This document shows, one piece after another, positions 46,101 through 61,249 of a stretch of 64,000 nucleotides of DNA; the first letter of the stretch is position 1, and every line of letters begins with the position of its first letter. Origin of the DNA: Callaeas wilsoni (Eukaryota > Chordata > Aves > Passeriformes > Callaeidae); contig VWPU01009673.1 of assembly GCA_013398955.1 (NCBI GenBank), forward strand, positions 89,186 to 153,185, given 5' to 3'. Below the pieces are notes generated by a model, which saw only the letters and a program-made list of their open reading frames with translations, was not told the DNA's origin and did not search any database. The translations under genes were made by a program, and so were the position numbers.

Positions 46101-49100
46101 CAAATAAGTTTGAAATGTTATTCTTCCAAGAGTCTAATTTCTGGTCAGATGCTTAACTTTTTCCATTTCATCACTGTTCCCTCTTTCTCCACCTCCACCT
46201 GATTTTGTGGTTAAGAACTTTTGCTTCTGCCAAAAGCAACAGTGTTAATGGGAAGCCTGAAAGTCAGAATCCAGAGAAAGAAACAATGTTTGACTCAGAA
46301 ACGTGTATGCTGTAATCCTTGGTTCTGGTATTGCTGCTAGCACAGGCAATATGGGAATGAAAGGACCCTTTTCCATGTGCTGTTGCTGGGAGAGCATTTA
46401 AGTAATTCAGAAGAGTAGGTGCAGGGTGCTCTTACTGCAGAGAAGGGAAAAACACTGTTTTGTTCCAGAAGGGGATGGGATGGCTTCATTTAAAAATTGC
46501 AGCAACTGAAAGTGCCTCTTTTAGAACTTATACAGAGATTCAGAGGCTGATTTCCTCTTGCTGCATGTCTGTGCCCCGGGACATTGTAAGTGGCCAACAA
46601 GCCTGTGATTTCCCTAGAGCATCCCTTGTGGCAGCACTTGGCAGAGGTACAGACTAAGCTGCACTGAGCAACATAGTCCACTGGGCTTGTGGAGCTCTTG
46701 AGAGAGACTAGGTTTATTAACCCTTCTTCTGTGGCAAACAAGCAGGTGTTTTCTTCAAAAAAATACCACACTACCAAACAACATTGGCTTATAAAAATAT
46801 TGACTACTGTTGTTGCCTGTTGCATCATTGGTTTTGATTTTTACAAATACAGACCTGCTCACTCTGAACATGTTTTGTGACTGGCTGCTTCCTCCTGAAG
46901 TCACTTGAGAGAACGTGCTCCACAGCCACCTTCTCACCCTGCAGTGGCTTGAAGGCTGCTGTGGTGGGGCAACCTCTCATTGCACCTCTCTGAAATGGAA
47001 GATGCACTTGCTTCATCCCATTTTCTATGAAAATATTAGTTATAAATCAACTGTGTTGCATTTGTAAGAGAAAACTGGGGCATAAGGAAATCCTGCTAAT
47101 ACCGAATTATATGGATTTTATCTCATGTGTTCAATAGCCTTTGACATGAATACTGTGTCTACTTTCATATACTTTTTCTGAGTTTTGCATAATTATTTTT
47201 TATGTATGACAAATCCATTGCTCAGGTTGGATTACACTAACAGTCTTTGGAAATCTCCCTCATTTTTTATTTTAATGTTTTCCTCTCCAGAGTTATATCC
47301 TTAGGAGAAGAATGGCTGCAGAATTTTGTGAAATTATTTAAATTTGGAATGATAATATTTTCTAAGGACAATTAAGAGTGGGCAAATAAGGTTTATATTT
47401 ATGTTATGGTATTTTGTCAGAATCAGACACAGGTGAATTTTCTTTAGATACCAAATTACTCATCTTCAACACAGTTAAACAGAAGTATTTTTTTTCCCTT
47501 CTGGATGATTAGAGTCTTTCAAGTAAAATTCTAATTAATTTTTTTCTGTCTTGACTATCATCTTTAGCAAAATTCAACAAGGAATTTATGCCTCTGCTTA
47601 TATTTAAGAATGCAATTGACTTGGGATTTCTTTACATGCCAGAGGTCAAGTTTGCCTGCTGGTTCAAGGATTTGCATAACCACATTGAAGTCAAAGTAAA
47701 TGTTTGTGCAGGAAGGAGTTCTTGGCAGGAGCCAGAGCACCAGAATCTAGTCTTTCTGAAAAATACAGGACAGCAAAATGTTGCTGTTTTCGTTGTTAAG
47801 TAGTAGGGGCTTATTTAAAAAAAGAAAACTCTGGTGATGTGTTTGCTCTTGCTGCAGGTGATCTCATGTGGTTGTTACGAAACTCCTGGAGTCATGAGGC
47901 TATGTTATTTGTATTAACTGACCACAAGCTATATTAGAAAGATTGTTGAGGAAGCGATTAAAGAAACCCAAAGAACATTGGACAGCTTCCAAATCTTTCT
48001 CATTTGAGAGTTTTAGGGTTTAACTGGCAGCTTTAACAGCATCCCTCCATAAGAATGAGTAAGTAATAAGTTATTTTATCATTATAAAGAAATTGTCACC
48101 ATGGTGGAGAAGGTATATCTTTATATATGTTCCTTTAATTTTTTTTAGGAACAATTGACCATGTAGCCCCGTGAAGCTTTAAAAGCTTGAAATTGTTTGC
48201 AAGCAATACACAAATGCTATTCATCCCTATTGAAATGTGGCCTTTTGCAGGGTAAAATGTGACAACTCTTTGATACAAATGTCAATGATCATGTAGTGAA
48301 GGTAGATTCTGTGAGCTGTAGTAAGGCAGTACGTAATAACCCCAACTAGTATGTGGTCAAAGAAGTCAGAGTCCTGTTTTATTTTAGACACACTCTTTTT
48401 CCTTATGAAGAGTGATACAACTTCGGTTTTGCTTTTGTATTTTTGTTTGTTTGATTTTTATTTTTGTTTTTGTTTTATCATATCATAAAAATTGAGTTTT
48501 GGGTTGTGTGAGTCCTTTTTACCATAGAACCATAGAACACCATAATTTTACAATCTTTTTATGTCCTTTTATATAGGTTAAATTTCACAGCCGTTATCCT
48601 TTATGTGACGCAATCTCCTAAAGAAAGTTTAAATGCATTTAATAGAAGACTTAACCATGGTTTTTATCTTAATTCAAAAAGGTACTCTGTCCTGAATCCA
48701 GGACACTGGATTCAGATGATCTGATTTTACCAATTCCTTTCAGAATTTTATAGAAAGGAGGAGTGTTCATTTATTGTGCTGAACTTTCTGGAGGAGTATT
48801 AATAAATGTTACCAAATGGAAATGTGTTACCATTTATTGACGCTATCATTCCTCAAGTTGCACATAAGAAACCTTCCCTCCTGTTATCTTCCAAGGTTAT
48901 TTATTTTAACTGAGCAGATGCATTTATTATTTGCTGTCTTCATGTTCTTCATCAGAAAAAGACCACTTTATCCCTTATCAGGACACATTTGCAATTAACT
49001 AAGGCATACTGAGTGCTCTTCGTCACCACACATTTTGGATTATTTATATATAATTTAGACTCCTACTTTTATGGATGGATAAAGTTCAGTGCCAGCTGGA

Positions 49101-52100
49101 CCTCAAGTTCTGCTCTGATGAATAGGTGGATTCCATCCAGAATGGAACAAATAGGGCTTTTAGAAGAAATAACATTATAACATCCTCAGCAGATTCTCAG
49201 TGGGAAAAAATATTTGGAAACTGCCTCTTATTGTTACACAAATTATTTGGAAAAGGGAAAGGTCTTCCTTCTCTTTACCATACCTACAAATGAAGATGGA
49301 TTTTCCCAGATTTTGTGAAAAGAATGCAATCAGTAGTTTATGAATACTCCAAAAATAAAAGAAGTCCTGAAATTGCTGCATTCACCAGTCAAGAGGAAGA
49401 CACTGATGATATCTAATTATCCTTAGTTATGTAATCCAATATATAACTATATAAGAAATCTACATTAGTGGAAAAGTTGAATTTTGTAGAACATTGTACA
49501 AATATTTAAAAACCACTAAGTATATACATCAGGAGGGAGGGAACTGTACTTCCCTCCCCCTTCTCTTATCCTTTCTTTCTCAGTTTTAGTTACTTTTGGT
49601 GACACAGTTTACAAGAACTGGTAGAATACATTGGGAACATGGGAATAGAACACTGGGAATATGTTTCCTAGTTTGACTCCCTGTATAATTGTGAAATCAA
49701 TGAAAGGTAAAATTGTGTAAGAAAGAATAGCGAAAAGGCAAAATTTCCAAACTATTGTTGTGCTCACAATTTAAAGAGTTATTTTGGTTCCTATTAATGT
49801 TAAATTCTCATGTAAAACTTCGTTTTAGCAATCGGCCAAGAAAAAATTGCTGAGGGTTGAAGCATTGCTCAGCCTACCTTTTCATTCTTTGAGGAACAGA
49901 TGTCACTATTCTTCTCAAGGAGTAATTGTGAATATACCAGTGAAAAATTACTTAGAAGAGCATCCAAATGGAGTACCCCATTTGAATAACTGCAGGAAGA
50001 CTGCCAGCTTTAAAAAGTAGCCACTGAAAGCCAGAACCTCAGGTGATTGTGGGCAACATCAAGATGTCAACAGCCTGACAAAGCTTGTCTATCATTCTAA
50101 AAGGAGATAAGACATTTGGACACTTGTGAGCTTTAAGGGGTAATGATATAAAGGCAGTCTGGGTGATCATTTCCTCTGTGTGTCCCTTCCAAGGCGTCTT
50201 AGGGTGATTGTCCAAACCAGCACACAAGGATAAGCTGAAGGTTAAACACTGGTTTCCTGTAAGTTTTTGATCAGAATTTCTTGGAGATGTGTGAGTGACC
50301 AACAATGTAATGATTTTGTATTTTAACCCTCTGGTTGAATTTTACTATTTGGAAAACAGGAACACGGCTCACTTCAGAAGTTCAGATAGCATATGAAATT
50401 CTCTTTTTCCCTCTTCCCCTTAAGTTTCATTAAAGCTTTTCCACCAGTGGTAAGATTCATAGTGCCATTAAACTAAATGAGTGACTCCTGTGTACTCTCT
50501 AGAAGCAGTGATTTCAGGATTCTTAGATTATATTTCATGTGAAAAATCAAAGGAAACAATCCCCTCAGTATTTAATTTTTCCTTCAGCACTATTAGACGG
50601 TTGCATTTGCTGTGACAGAAGCATTCCTTTAAGCTCATTGCAATACAGTGACTTGCTCTTTTTCCTCTTAATATTTCAGTAGGAAAGCCAGGTGGCTATA
50701 TAATTTATTGTTAGTTTCAGGGTTTTTTTTAACAATCCTCAAATAAAGAGCATAAAATATATTTATAAAAGTGATTTTTGATCAGAAAGTTTTGTTTCTT
50801 GTCTTGGATTGGGCCACAATGGGGCACAGAACACAAGAGCGTAGTTCCATAAAAATGGGTTTAATCAAATCGAGTTAGGTTAGTATAGAGAAAGTTATGT
50901 TTGTTCATCCCACTGAGATTTATATCTCTGTGTCTTCTCATTAGATGTTTGTGTGAAAATTACTTGATTGTTGCTAACAGAAAATTGTTTTGTAAGTATG
51001 TAGAACTTTTTATTTTTAAGAATGTGAGCTGCAGGGAAACCTTGAAAAGTCCTATTAGGAGTGTTTGAAGACATAATTTCACATGGGCTGCACCTTGTAC
51101 TTGAAAAACAGTGTGACAAGTTGTAGTCTATTTTTAATTGATAAAATCAGATAAGCTGTGTTTTCAGTGTTCTTAATCTTCACTGATACTCTGAGAATAT
51201 CAGTCACAGTTAATCTGATGCTCAAGATCAAGACTTCAACAGGTAAAGATCCCTGATTTGTTGCATGAATTAGTTTTACTGTTTATTATTGATTTTAATA
51301 AAAAAGATCTAAACAGATTGCTGTACACTGTATTGCCAGAGTTAGTTACTCTTTGAAAAGCAGAATCATCAGTTCTAATCATCTGTCTCCTGCTACATTT
51401 TATGGACTATATAAGAGAAGAAACGAGAGAGTGTAAGAGAGTGTGAGAACTCATTACTTTTAAAGGTGTTTTGCAATTCTTTTATTGATGTAATTAAGTC
51501 AAGAGAAGAAGTTGTGGAAAGGCCATAAAGGCTGCAGAAGCCCATGAATACAGATGTTCAGTGACAGGCAGAGATGGGTAGGCAAGGGATCAAGTACAAA
51601 AGCAGATATCCTTGGCAAACAAATCTATTGAGATTTTACAACCTGCTGGAAACTAATCTTGACAAATGAGGGGCAGTGGAGCTATGTGAGAGAGATGTAC
51701 TCCTGCAAGTCCCTGTGTTTCTGAGGCCTGAGCAGCTCCCTGGAACAGAAAAAACCATAGAGGAGTGTATTTGACCGCTCTGGGAAAGAAAAAATTAAAG
51801 CACCATATGAATTCTTCTGCAGAGATTAAGTAATAGCAGGGGTCTGTGCAGGTGATGCAATGACATAGGGAATGCATGAAGTCTCTAAATGAAAAATGAG
51901 TCCCTTCATTTTAGGCAGAGCAGATATTTTACTGCTTATCTTGTAGTGAGAATAAAGTCCAGCATTTTGTATTGACTTTTGCTGTTCTGTAAGCTGCAGG
52001 AATAAGATGCCAACAAGCAACTTCTTTCCTGATTTGAGCATTGGAAACTTTGGATACAAAATATTTACTTTCTAGCTGATGATAGATTTTTGTTACTCTC

Positions 52101-55100
52101 TCTTTGTAAGATTTTGAGGTCATATTACTGATGTCATCCTTTTTCAATTGCAAACTATATAGAAAAAGAAACTTTAATATTCTAAAATATCTTCTGTTTT
52201 TGAAGTCTGAATAACTTTCTAAATTTGAAAAAGGTTGAGGTGCTTTTACAGATTAAGAACAAAAAGCATTGGAAACATACTTTTGATCAAAATTATCAGT
52301 TTATACACTTTTTCTACTTGCTCTCATTTATCCCAATACACTTTTTGTAACCAAAATGTGTTCAATCAATCTCTATGTGTACATTATCCTATCATCCATT
52401 CATTCTTTCAGCCTGTTTAGACAGGATCAAGGAAGAAATGTGAGGGTGGCAAGAAGAGAAACAATTACAACAGAAAGAAATGGACTTGTTACAAGCCTAC
52501 AGGCAGTTAAAATGCTATTTATTCGACTGTGAAGCAATTAACAGCTAAGACTGTAGGAAATTTTTAATTGAGTATTGATTTCAAACAAAAGCAGTGATCA
52601 CTTAAGTAGTTGTGTTCTGTTGAACTGCCCTCATCTTGGCTTAATATAGACTTTCAGACAACTGTGTTAATTAATTTGACATTTGCCTTTTTTAAACCTT
52701 TTGGAGGATCAGGATAGGGATCTTTTGGACAATCAAAAATGGCAGTGTTTGGAAGATGTTACTACAAGGTTATAGGTGACAACTATGAGAATTCTGTTCA
52801 ATTATACAACAATATTGAAATTTCCCTTTCAAAGAACAAAACTGCAACTTCATTTGAAGGTCCTTTGCAGTGTTTAAGTTTTAAATGATATGTGTGGATG
52901 TTCTTGAACACGTACTCAGGAAAAAGGAACCTGAAATAGGAGTCCCAGTGGAGAAGTGTTGCTGGAAAAGTTTCCCATGTCTTAGAGAAGCATCTGTCTG
53001 AGACTGAAAGACTTTCATTCCCTTCTTAGCCACAAAAGCTAGTTTCCTGACAATTTTTTTTTTTTTTCTTTTTTTTGGCCAGGGAGAGAAGCAGCAGGTT
53101 CTTTTTCTCCAGCCCATTTTTTAAGTGTGATATGTTTGTCTTCTTTAGTTTTACATTGTTTCTTGTCAAATAATTCTCTTTGCACACCCTTATCTAGTAG
53201 AGCTTAGCTTCTACTTTCAGCTGAGAAATCAAATATCTAGTTTTAGTCATAAACCTTAAAATATTGATGACAAAAACTAACTGATGTTGATTATAGTATG
53301 CACATGAATCTGAAGTAAAATATCTTTGGAAAAATATTGACTAGTGGCATTAATAAATGTCAAAGAGATTGATAGGCTGTCTGTCTCTCCTCTCAATGTC
53401 CATATAGATTTTAACAAACTCACTATATCTTTCCTTTTGCTTCTATTTCTCTGCATTTCATCCTCATTGATAACAGTGTCAGCACAGATAAAAATGTTAA
53501 CTGTGCTGCTATGGAGCAGTCAGGGTGGAACCAACAATTACACTGAAAGCTATCCTAAGTTTAAAAATGTGAGACTTCCTGCATTTGGTGATGGTAGGGA
53601 ACGCAAAGGTGCTCTTACTTTTCTCCTACTTATCGCCTCTTTTCAAACAATTGTTACTCTGAAAATTTAGATGAAGGTATTTTTTTTGTAATAAAAGAAC
53701 AGCGATAATGTGGGAAAAAGTCTTAAAGGAATTTTCTCACATGATTCTAACAAGATACTGCACACCATTTGAAATTTCAGAAAAATTTCACTGTATAATT
53801 TCACATCAAATTGTTAAAATGCAGGTGACAAACAAAAATTTATATTATTTCTCTCCTCTAACCTCCAACGTACTAGAAAGAAAAGAAATTTTGGAAGATA
53901 GTGTTCACTTGTGTTCTACAATGCTCAGAACTACCTTATCCATCTGATGTCTATATGCTCATATCACACTGTCTTCTCACATCTAGTAATTTTTCTGTGC
54001 TATGGGACACATTTATTTCAATGACAGGATGGTTTTGATATGAAATTCTAACCATAACCAGATGATATGATAAGCTTACACATACAGTGATAACCTTATC
54101 CATTGAAGTGTTTCCTTAGGTTTTGTGATAACTTGGATGAATAAAGCAGTTGGTCAATCACTCGGTTTTCATATTTCTGCTTTTTTTCTTTTTAGTAGAA
54201 TATATGCTATAATTCAGAAATTATTTCAAGAAAAGAGGTACATCCACTAGGTATGCACATTGGCATATTTTGGGGGAAAAACTAGTTCCAGAGTAGTCCT
54301 CAGTCTTATATATGCTTCACTAGAAAAATAGATTCTTGCGGTTCACAGGGAAAAGAGCAATGTTTTGAAAGAGGTTTTCAATATGTATGAATCACAACCA
54401 GAATAATGGTAGTTTCATGTTATACTTTAGGGACTAAAGGTTTTGCTATTAGGCTGAAATATAGACTGATCCATGATTTAAAAAAACCATGAGGGGTAAG
54501 GTATGGCTTCACTGGTTCATAATCTGTGCCATATTTTGCAATATCTAAACAATAAAGTCTCCAAGGTGGTTTGCATTTAATTCTGGAGTGTCTGGAGTTT
54601 ACCTTGTGAACACGGTAAAACCTTTTGGATATAGTCCAAGGAAGTGGTAGGTGGGCTCTGTGCAAAGGCTGTCTTGGTTTGGGGTAGGGGCCTTGAGATT
54701 GGAGGCTTTTGGGAGCCTTATTTTATTTAATGGTCTTGTTCTGCAACCTGAGGCTAGCATGCTTAGCAGGGGGAGAGAGTTAGGTTCTCTGCTTTCCTTC
54801 TGTAAGCGCTTTGTTTGATTTGGAAGCAGTAGACTTCATGCCAGATGAGTGGAAAAGGAGTTGAGGGTTCAAGTGCAGTTTGTTATGTTATGAAGGAGAA
54901 AGCACAGCTGTAGGAGCAAGTGGAGGTAGATCCTGAGAGAGGATGTGAGAAACCTGAAACATGCCTGTAGTCTGCCCTGTTGAGGAATTGCACACACCTT
55001 AACGGCTAGTCTTCTATACGTGTGCTGCAGCTTCTTTTATCAGAATTGACTCTTTCATTTTCTTTTTGTAAGTCCCTGGCATCATGGAGTATGATTTAAA

Positions 55101-58100
55101 CTTTTTTTTCTGTGTGCTTTGCAATATCTGGAAGCAAGGTCATACATATGCAGCCTAGTCTTTGCCTCCTTTTTACTGAGATTGGTAGGAGGATATATAC
55201 ACATTTCAGTCTCTCTGGAAAGAAATATTTCAATTCCATAAATGTTACTGGGGTCAAACTCAGTAACACATAAATTCCTCTGCTCTCCAAAGAGCCCTGA
55301 GGAATTCAACTGTGTATGTAAAACTCGTCAGCAACTGTTTAAAGTCTGTACGAAACCAAAATTGCAAATGTCACCTAACAGGCAAGTTTACAAAAATCAC
55401 AGGGATGTTAAGTCTAGGAATAAGTATCCACTTTCCCAGAGCTTTTGTTGTCATGAGTTTGGGTCCTGAGCATTGGGCAAACAGGTCTGTGGACTGTATG
55501 GCAGGATTGTAAGCTACCACTTGAAACTGTGCTATAGCAGTTGCTGAAAAAACTACAGCTTCCCTCAGTGTAACTTCTCTGAGTGTCCCTTCCCTTCCAT
55601 TTCAGAGGTTCCTTTAGCTCTGAGAGCTTGGCGACATTTTAGGGAAAGTTTGCGATATTTCTTGCTTTACTTGCTGTCTTGAGAAAGGGCAGGTTAAAGC
55701 CTCTTCTCTAATTCAGATTCTCAAAACCTTTAGGTGACCAAATCCAAGGGAGAGAAACTGCGTTAGGTGCTTATCTACACTTGGCAGACTGTCAATTGTC
55801 AGGCATCAATTCCCAGTATTGCAAGATGAGATGTGAATCTTAGCCAGCCTTAAGTTTCTAGGCCCTATAAATATAAACCTCGTGCCTCTGAAAGAAAAAA
55901 GTAATGGAAATAAATCCACTGATTCTGAAGAGCAGTTGATGTAATGCTCTTACACTCATTTTTATCCATGTATATCTCAGTCACATGGATGAGAGATGGA
56001 TACAAGGTAAACTTCATAGGACATGCCACTTGGAATATGTCAATAGCTTTGGCTTGTTCAGCTTTGGTTGTGTTCCTGTGTGTTATTAGTAGGGAAATCG
56101 TTAACATTTTAAGGCATAAAGATCGCAGATTGAATTCTTATTGCTAAAGTAGGAGAAATTGCATTTCAAACGGTTCATGACAGAGTTTTCAGCTCTTAAT
56201 ACTTAGTGAGACATTGATGATGAGGCATTTCTCTATTCCAAATGGACAAATTATATTGACAGATGTAACTACAGGAACATAAGTAAAGCATCTTATGTGT
56301 GAAGTGGAAGTTGTGCAAGTGATGAAGGGCAAGTTGCCATGGTCTTCTCTCTCTCAAGCATTCTCTGCAGCTTGAACAGACATTAACTACTCTACACAAA
56401 CTACCCATGGATGTTTAAAAATATTTATTACTTTCTTCCTCTTTAAAGTTAAGGCCTGCATCTGCTCACCACCAAACAAATCCTTTAAGAATAGATGTGG
56501 CTTGCTGCTTCTCTGCACTTGCTACTTAGCAGTGAAGAGAGAAGCTTGTGGCTGCAATTAGAAATTAAATTCCTCATCCCCCCTACTGTGTGGGCAGTTC
56601 TCATTCCTTCATTCTTGCCCCCTCATTGCAAGGCTGAGGCATCTGGCTATCCTGAAAAAGCCTGGGACTCCTAAGACAGACATTTCAACATTAATAGTAA
56701 TAATTTAAAAAGGTGTTCAACTTGCATATTTAAGCACTGAATAATCCTTGTCAAGTAGCTAAGAACTGAAGATGAGTACTTGTTATAATAACAATTTTTT
56801 GGGAAAGTAGAAATGGACAGTTAACTACTGAATAGTACCAAGACCTCTTGGGAAGAGCAGGTATAATGACCTGCTTTTTGGTATCTATGGATATAGAAAT
56901 CTAATTATAGTGTATTTTTACAATAGCAGTTATATAAGCAGACAGATTTGCTTTTGACCTGTTCTTTTCAAGGGACCCAGTTAAATCCTTATTTATTCTG
57001 GTAGGTGGCACCTTAGTTCAAAGTTGGATAAAATAACAACACTTCTGTTATGAACAGTAATATTTTTTTTCAAAGTTATCTCCAAGCTGGAAGGGAGGTG
57101 AATAACTAAGCTGAATTACTGAATCCTGAGTGTTTGCACTCAGATTAAATATAGGGTTTTTGGTAGCAAACTAATCACTGCTACTTAACATCTGTCCCTA
57201 TTGCTGCAGTATTTAAGTACAATCTCAGATTCTGCATGATTTAAGAATAAGGTTAAAACCCTAGTGGAACAAGCTCTCCAGAGAAGAAAACAGCAGTTTC
57301 TTGGCCCTTAGCCCCAGAACCACCATGAGTAGCATTAGTGAGAACGTGTTTTGCGCCATTTGAAGCATGAGAGAGAAGCTGCTCTGCTCTTTGTTCACCC
57401 AGAGTAGACTGGGCTGCTCCAGGCACAGATACTCCTGCACGGCCACTGATCACAGGTGTGTTCAGACCCTTAATTCAGTACAAAAAGCTTGCCTGTAGCC
57501 ACAAGGTAAATTTGGGAGCTTTAGTTAGCATCTCTTTTGCAAAGCTTTGTCTTTAGAAGAATAACAACAGCAAAGGTTGTTTTTCTTTCCACAGGGAAAG
57601 CAAAACAATTTTATATCACTTGCTGTCCTAGACCTTTAGCATGGAAGGAGTTTTGCCCCCTGCATCTGATGTCATTTTTCTAGTGCCACTTGCTGGTGGG
57701 GCTGTTACTGTTGCCTCAGGCTGCTGCTTCTCTGCTTAGCTGACAGAGCACTGAGCATTCTCTCCCTCCTGGTCCTGTGGGTCATTGTGCAGTGATTAGA
57801 AGTCTGGGAAAGGTCCATCTGAGGACACAGAGCTCAAGTGCCAGAGCATATGTGTGGAATAAACAGGCAGAGCTGCTGGGAGGGTGTCCCCCACGCTTGG
57901 CAGAGATGGTGGCTACTCATCAGTCCCTGGTCAGCAGAACACTGAGACTGGGACTTCCAGTTAGCATCCTCTGTCAGACTGGGATCTGCACCAGAGATAC
58001 TGCCCTGAGCAATTCCATGTGGGAACCCATAGCTGTGATGTCTAAATTTGACTGTATGGTTAAAATGCCTTGTGCAAAATGCAACAATTCCTTTTCTTTT

Positions 58101-61100
58101 AGAATAAGCCCACTGAGTGTTCTCCAAATCAAATCCAGTGAAAAAGCAATTTTGGACTAGTAATTATTTCATTTTAATATTGACTTATTTCTACAGTAGT
58201 AGATGATTAAAAAATACTTTGGGGAAAAACATTAAGAAACTTGTTCTGGAAATGTCAATAAGAATTTTATGACATTACTATAACACTACTGTTTTTTTCT
58301 TCTTGTTCCTCCCCAATAAAATTTGGTAAGGATCCACTGATTCAGTTTTACTGGACGTTGTAAGGTTGTAATTATTTTTTCTCCTACCAATTTTCCATAT
58401 TGTATCCCTGTTGCTTTTCTCTGTGCATCAAGATCTGAAAAGAATATCTGTTATATTTATTTTGTGTATTTCCATACAAATAAAAATATTTTATTAAAAC
58501 AGTGTCTAAACTTACCCTTCATAGAACATTTAGATATTTTTCTGCTGAAAGTGAACAGGCTTGTTGACTAATAGATTCACTCACCAAAGTTTGGATAACA
58601 TTTCCTTGAGCATAAAAAAGACTTCTCTGCAGAGACTATGTGGTGTCCCATTAAGAGCCGTGGCAGTGAGGATGCAGGTTTCTCTGTGCTAATCTATAAA
58701 TATGTAAACTCTGATGTCATAGTTGAGGGCTCATTTTCCTTTTCTGTATGGGCTGTGGCATGTCTTCTCTGACTAGCACAGTGTGTGATAATGTGTGCAT
58801 GGCAGCTGGGCTGAAATGTGGTGGTTTTGTTTTGTGCAGAGGCTTTTGCAGTCATTAAGTGCACCTTCTCTGCCAGGTTTGCTTGCCCAGGAACAACAAG
58901 CTCCATGTTACCTGCAACTAAGTGGGCATCATGACCAGGTTGAACTTTGAGTATCCAGTTGAAATTTCTTGCCCACTGAATAACTATCAAGTGACTCTAA
59001 GTGCTATGCTATTAACTGAAAAGTTAAAATAACATCATGGCTGTGTCTGACAGCTCTGACATGACAGTTTTTAAGTTGACACCCATGCCAGTGTTAAGTT
59101 AACTATGTGAATTCTGACAACCCAAATCATGCTGCTTTTCCTCCAAGCCTCTCCATGTACAGAAGGATCTTTGCAGTTCACAAGGGTCTCGGGCATGGAT
59201 CTGGGCTGTGCATTATTCTCGTCTGTTTGAAAAATGTAGGCAATAATGAAGCTTATGTTGTTGACTTAGAATTGTTCCTCAGGAACGATGTATGCTTGTG
59301 GTCAAGGTCAAAGCAAAGCAGAGGAAAAACATGTTGATTTTGGTTGGGGAAAAAAAGCTGGTTTTGAATGACTAAGGTTCCATCAAAAAATACATTATAT
59401 AATCACCCCAAAGTGGCCTTTTCCTCCCTGTGGGTGACCTAACTATTTTGTTTTGCCCTGGCCCTCCACAGCACTACCTGTGTGAGCATATTTCTTGTAT
59501 AAACTGTTAGGATGTTGACATTTGGTGTCATTCCTAGTTACATGCTTGCTTTGTCTTTATTTTTTTGAGACATCAGGGGATAAAACTTAAAACTTCCACA
59601 GTATCTGTATCATAAATCAAACGTTTTGGTGGAAGATAATGGCACACTTAAAAGAAAAATGGCAGGGACTTCAATCAATATAATACCTAAAGAGCAGCAG
59701 CTTGTCTGCAGCTTGAATTGTAGTTAATTAATTAGAGTCAGCATTTACATATTTAGTATGGTGTATTAGTTCAGCAAACAACAAAGGATAAATTCATCCT
59801 TCAATGCATTTGATCAATGTATGAAAATCAGAACAAAAAAATTTTTATCCTGTTTTTATTTTATGTACATTATTTAAGTAATGTACACCCCTGGGTAAAG
59901 CTTATAGAGAATTTAATTCGACTATTCTATCATTTTAATTCACTTTCTGCAAATGTTTGAGAAGAATCTGTTTCTGCATTTACTGAAATCTCTTCTTTCA
60001 GGATTCAAAAGCTTCCCACTTCAGTCCATGTACTCCCATGAAATAGTTTTTGTGGGATTGAACCCTGCAGAGATTATTTGCTGCAGGACTATACTTTTCT
60101 ATGCTTTCTAGGATGCAGATGGGTTTTGAAGACCTGCATGGGGATAGACTTGTGTCCCTTGTACTGCATAAGGGATGGAGAGTCCCTTTTTTAGCACATA
60201 AAAAGGAGTATCAAGTCTGTCATAGTGCTTGAAGTGATGAGAAATAAACTTAGCATGGATAAGGGGACGCTCTTTGCCAATATTGTGCAAAACTAGGAGA
60301 AATTGTTTGGTACGGTATAAATTTGCAATAACCATGCCAGGAAGATCTGGCTATAATCTGATCTGCTTGCTCAGCAGGACAATGGCTGTCACCAAACTTA
60401 AATGCCATATTTGCAGTGAGTATTTTTGTAGACCAGGCAGCCCCTGACATCAGAAAATATTTTAAGCAACATGAGCCCATGTGGTGAGGACCAGCACAGA
60501 TTATTTATCTCAGCACAGCTCACATTTATTTAAACAGAAGGAAGAGTGCCACTCGCTGTGAGACTGGACCCTATTCCCCCGGAAGCCAAGAAGAGTATCC
60601 AGAAGCAGACAGACTGATACATAGCCCAAGGGGTTTTGAAACATTCCATTAGATAAAGACAGTCATCATGTCCTTTTCCCCCTTCCAGATCCCTGCTTGC
60701 TCCATGACTACCTTTATGGTCACTGCCAACCCTTGTGCTCCAGTCCAGAGCTGTTCATATACACAGTGCTCTGGGTGTCCTGGAGAAGGGAGTGTACCAC
60801 AGATCTGTAGAACACTAATCTTTGGTATCAGTCTATTAAAATACATGTTTGTTTGTTTGTTTTTTTCATTTGTATCAGAAGAGGATTAAAAAGGCTAAAC
60901 ACTGAAGGAACTGCAGCATTTTGCTCTGTGGCACAACACATATGAATTACTAATTATTTATAACTATACTTAGTGGCTATGTTTAAATTAATTTAAAAGT
61001 AACTGGTTTCAAGGATGTGTCAAGAGAAAATTTAATTTTTAATTGTCTATGAATAGGCAATACAGACTGCTCATGTGCCTGAAATGGGAAGGTAAAGTAT

Positions 61101-61243
61101 TCAGGACCATTAGCAGAGGTCCCAGACTTCGTGTGTATATTTGCAGACTTGCAAAATGATACTGAGCCAAGTGAGTTCACTTCCCTGTGGATGATATCTT
61201 AGGGCCACGTTGAAAGGCTGCCTTTGCACCTTGATGTGATGAA
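43187..61243. other. Gene desert, 18 kb of mostly unique DNA
   Basis: No gene is supported. Low-complexity tracts are present: (TACACA)-type at 45430-45483, T18 at 46006-46023 and T-rich at 53054-53078. An exon-like 60-bp segment lies at 43654-43713, and a long enhancer-like stretch at about 44040-45240 (both in findings). The remainder is AT-rich. Open frames reach 127 codons (57777-58160) but show no family features, and overlapping frames on the opposite strand are equally long. Very few transposon copies are recognisable across these 18 kb, in contrast to 19.7-43 kb. Confidence 0.55.
46006..46023. repeat. T18 homopolymer
   Basis: Uninterrupted run of 18 T. No retroposed body is recognisable next to it. 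Confidence 0.95.
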
Positions 61244-61249
61244 TAGTAG

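Noticed and set aside
48521..48546. Possible tiny reverse CR1 tail (ACCATAGAACCATAGAAC)
   Set aside because: Only the octamer-like repeat is present, with no CR1 body next to it; too short to support.
53344..53947. Two consecutive + strand open frames (108 and 79 codons), the first with a hydrophobic core
   Set aside because: No recognisable family, no splice or promoter context, and composition typical of AT-rich desert.
57777..58160. 127-codon + strand open frame in the gene desert
   Set aside because: A 97-codon frame is open on the opposite strand over the same bases. No domain or splice support.
60108..60480. Overlapping reverse-strand frames that looked protein-like (possible processed pseudogene)
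   Set aside because: Translation in both frames gave no recognisable protein, and there is no poly(A) tail or target duplication.
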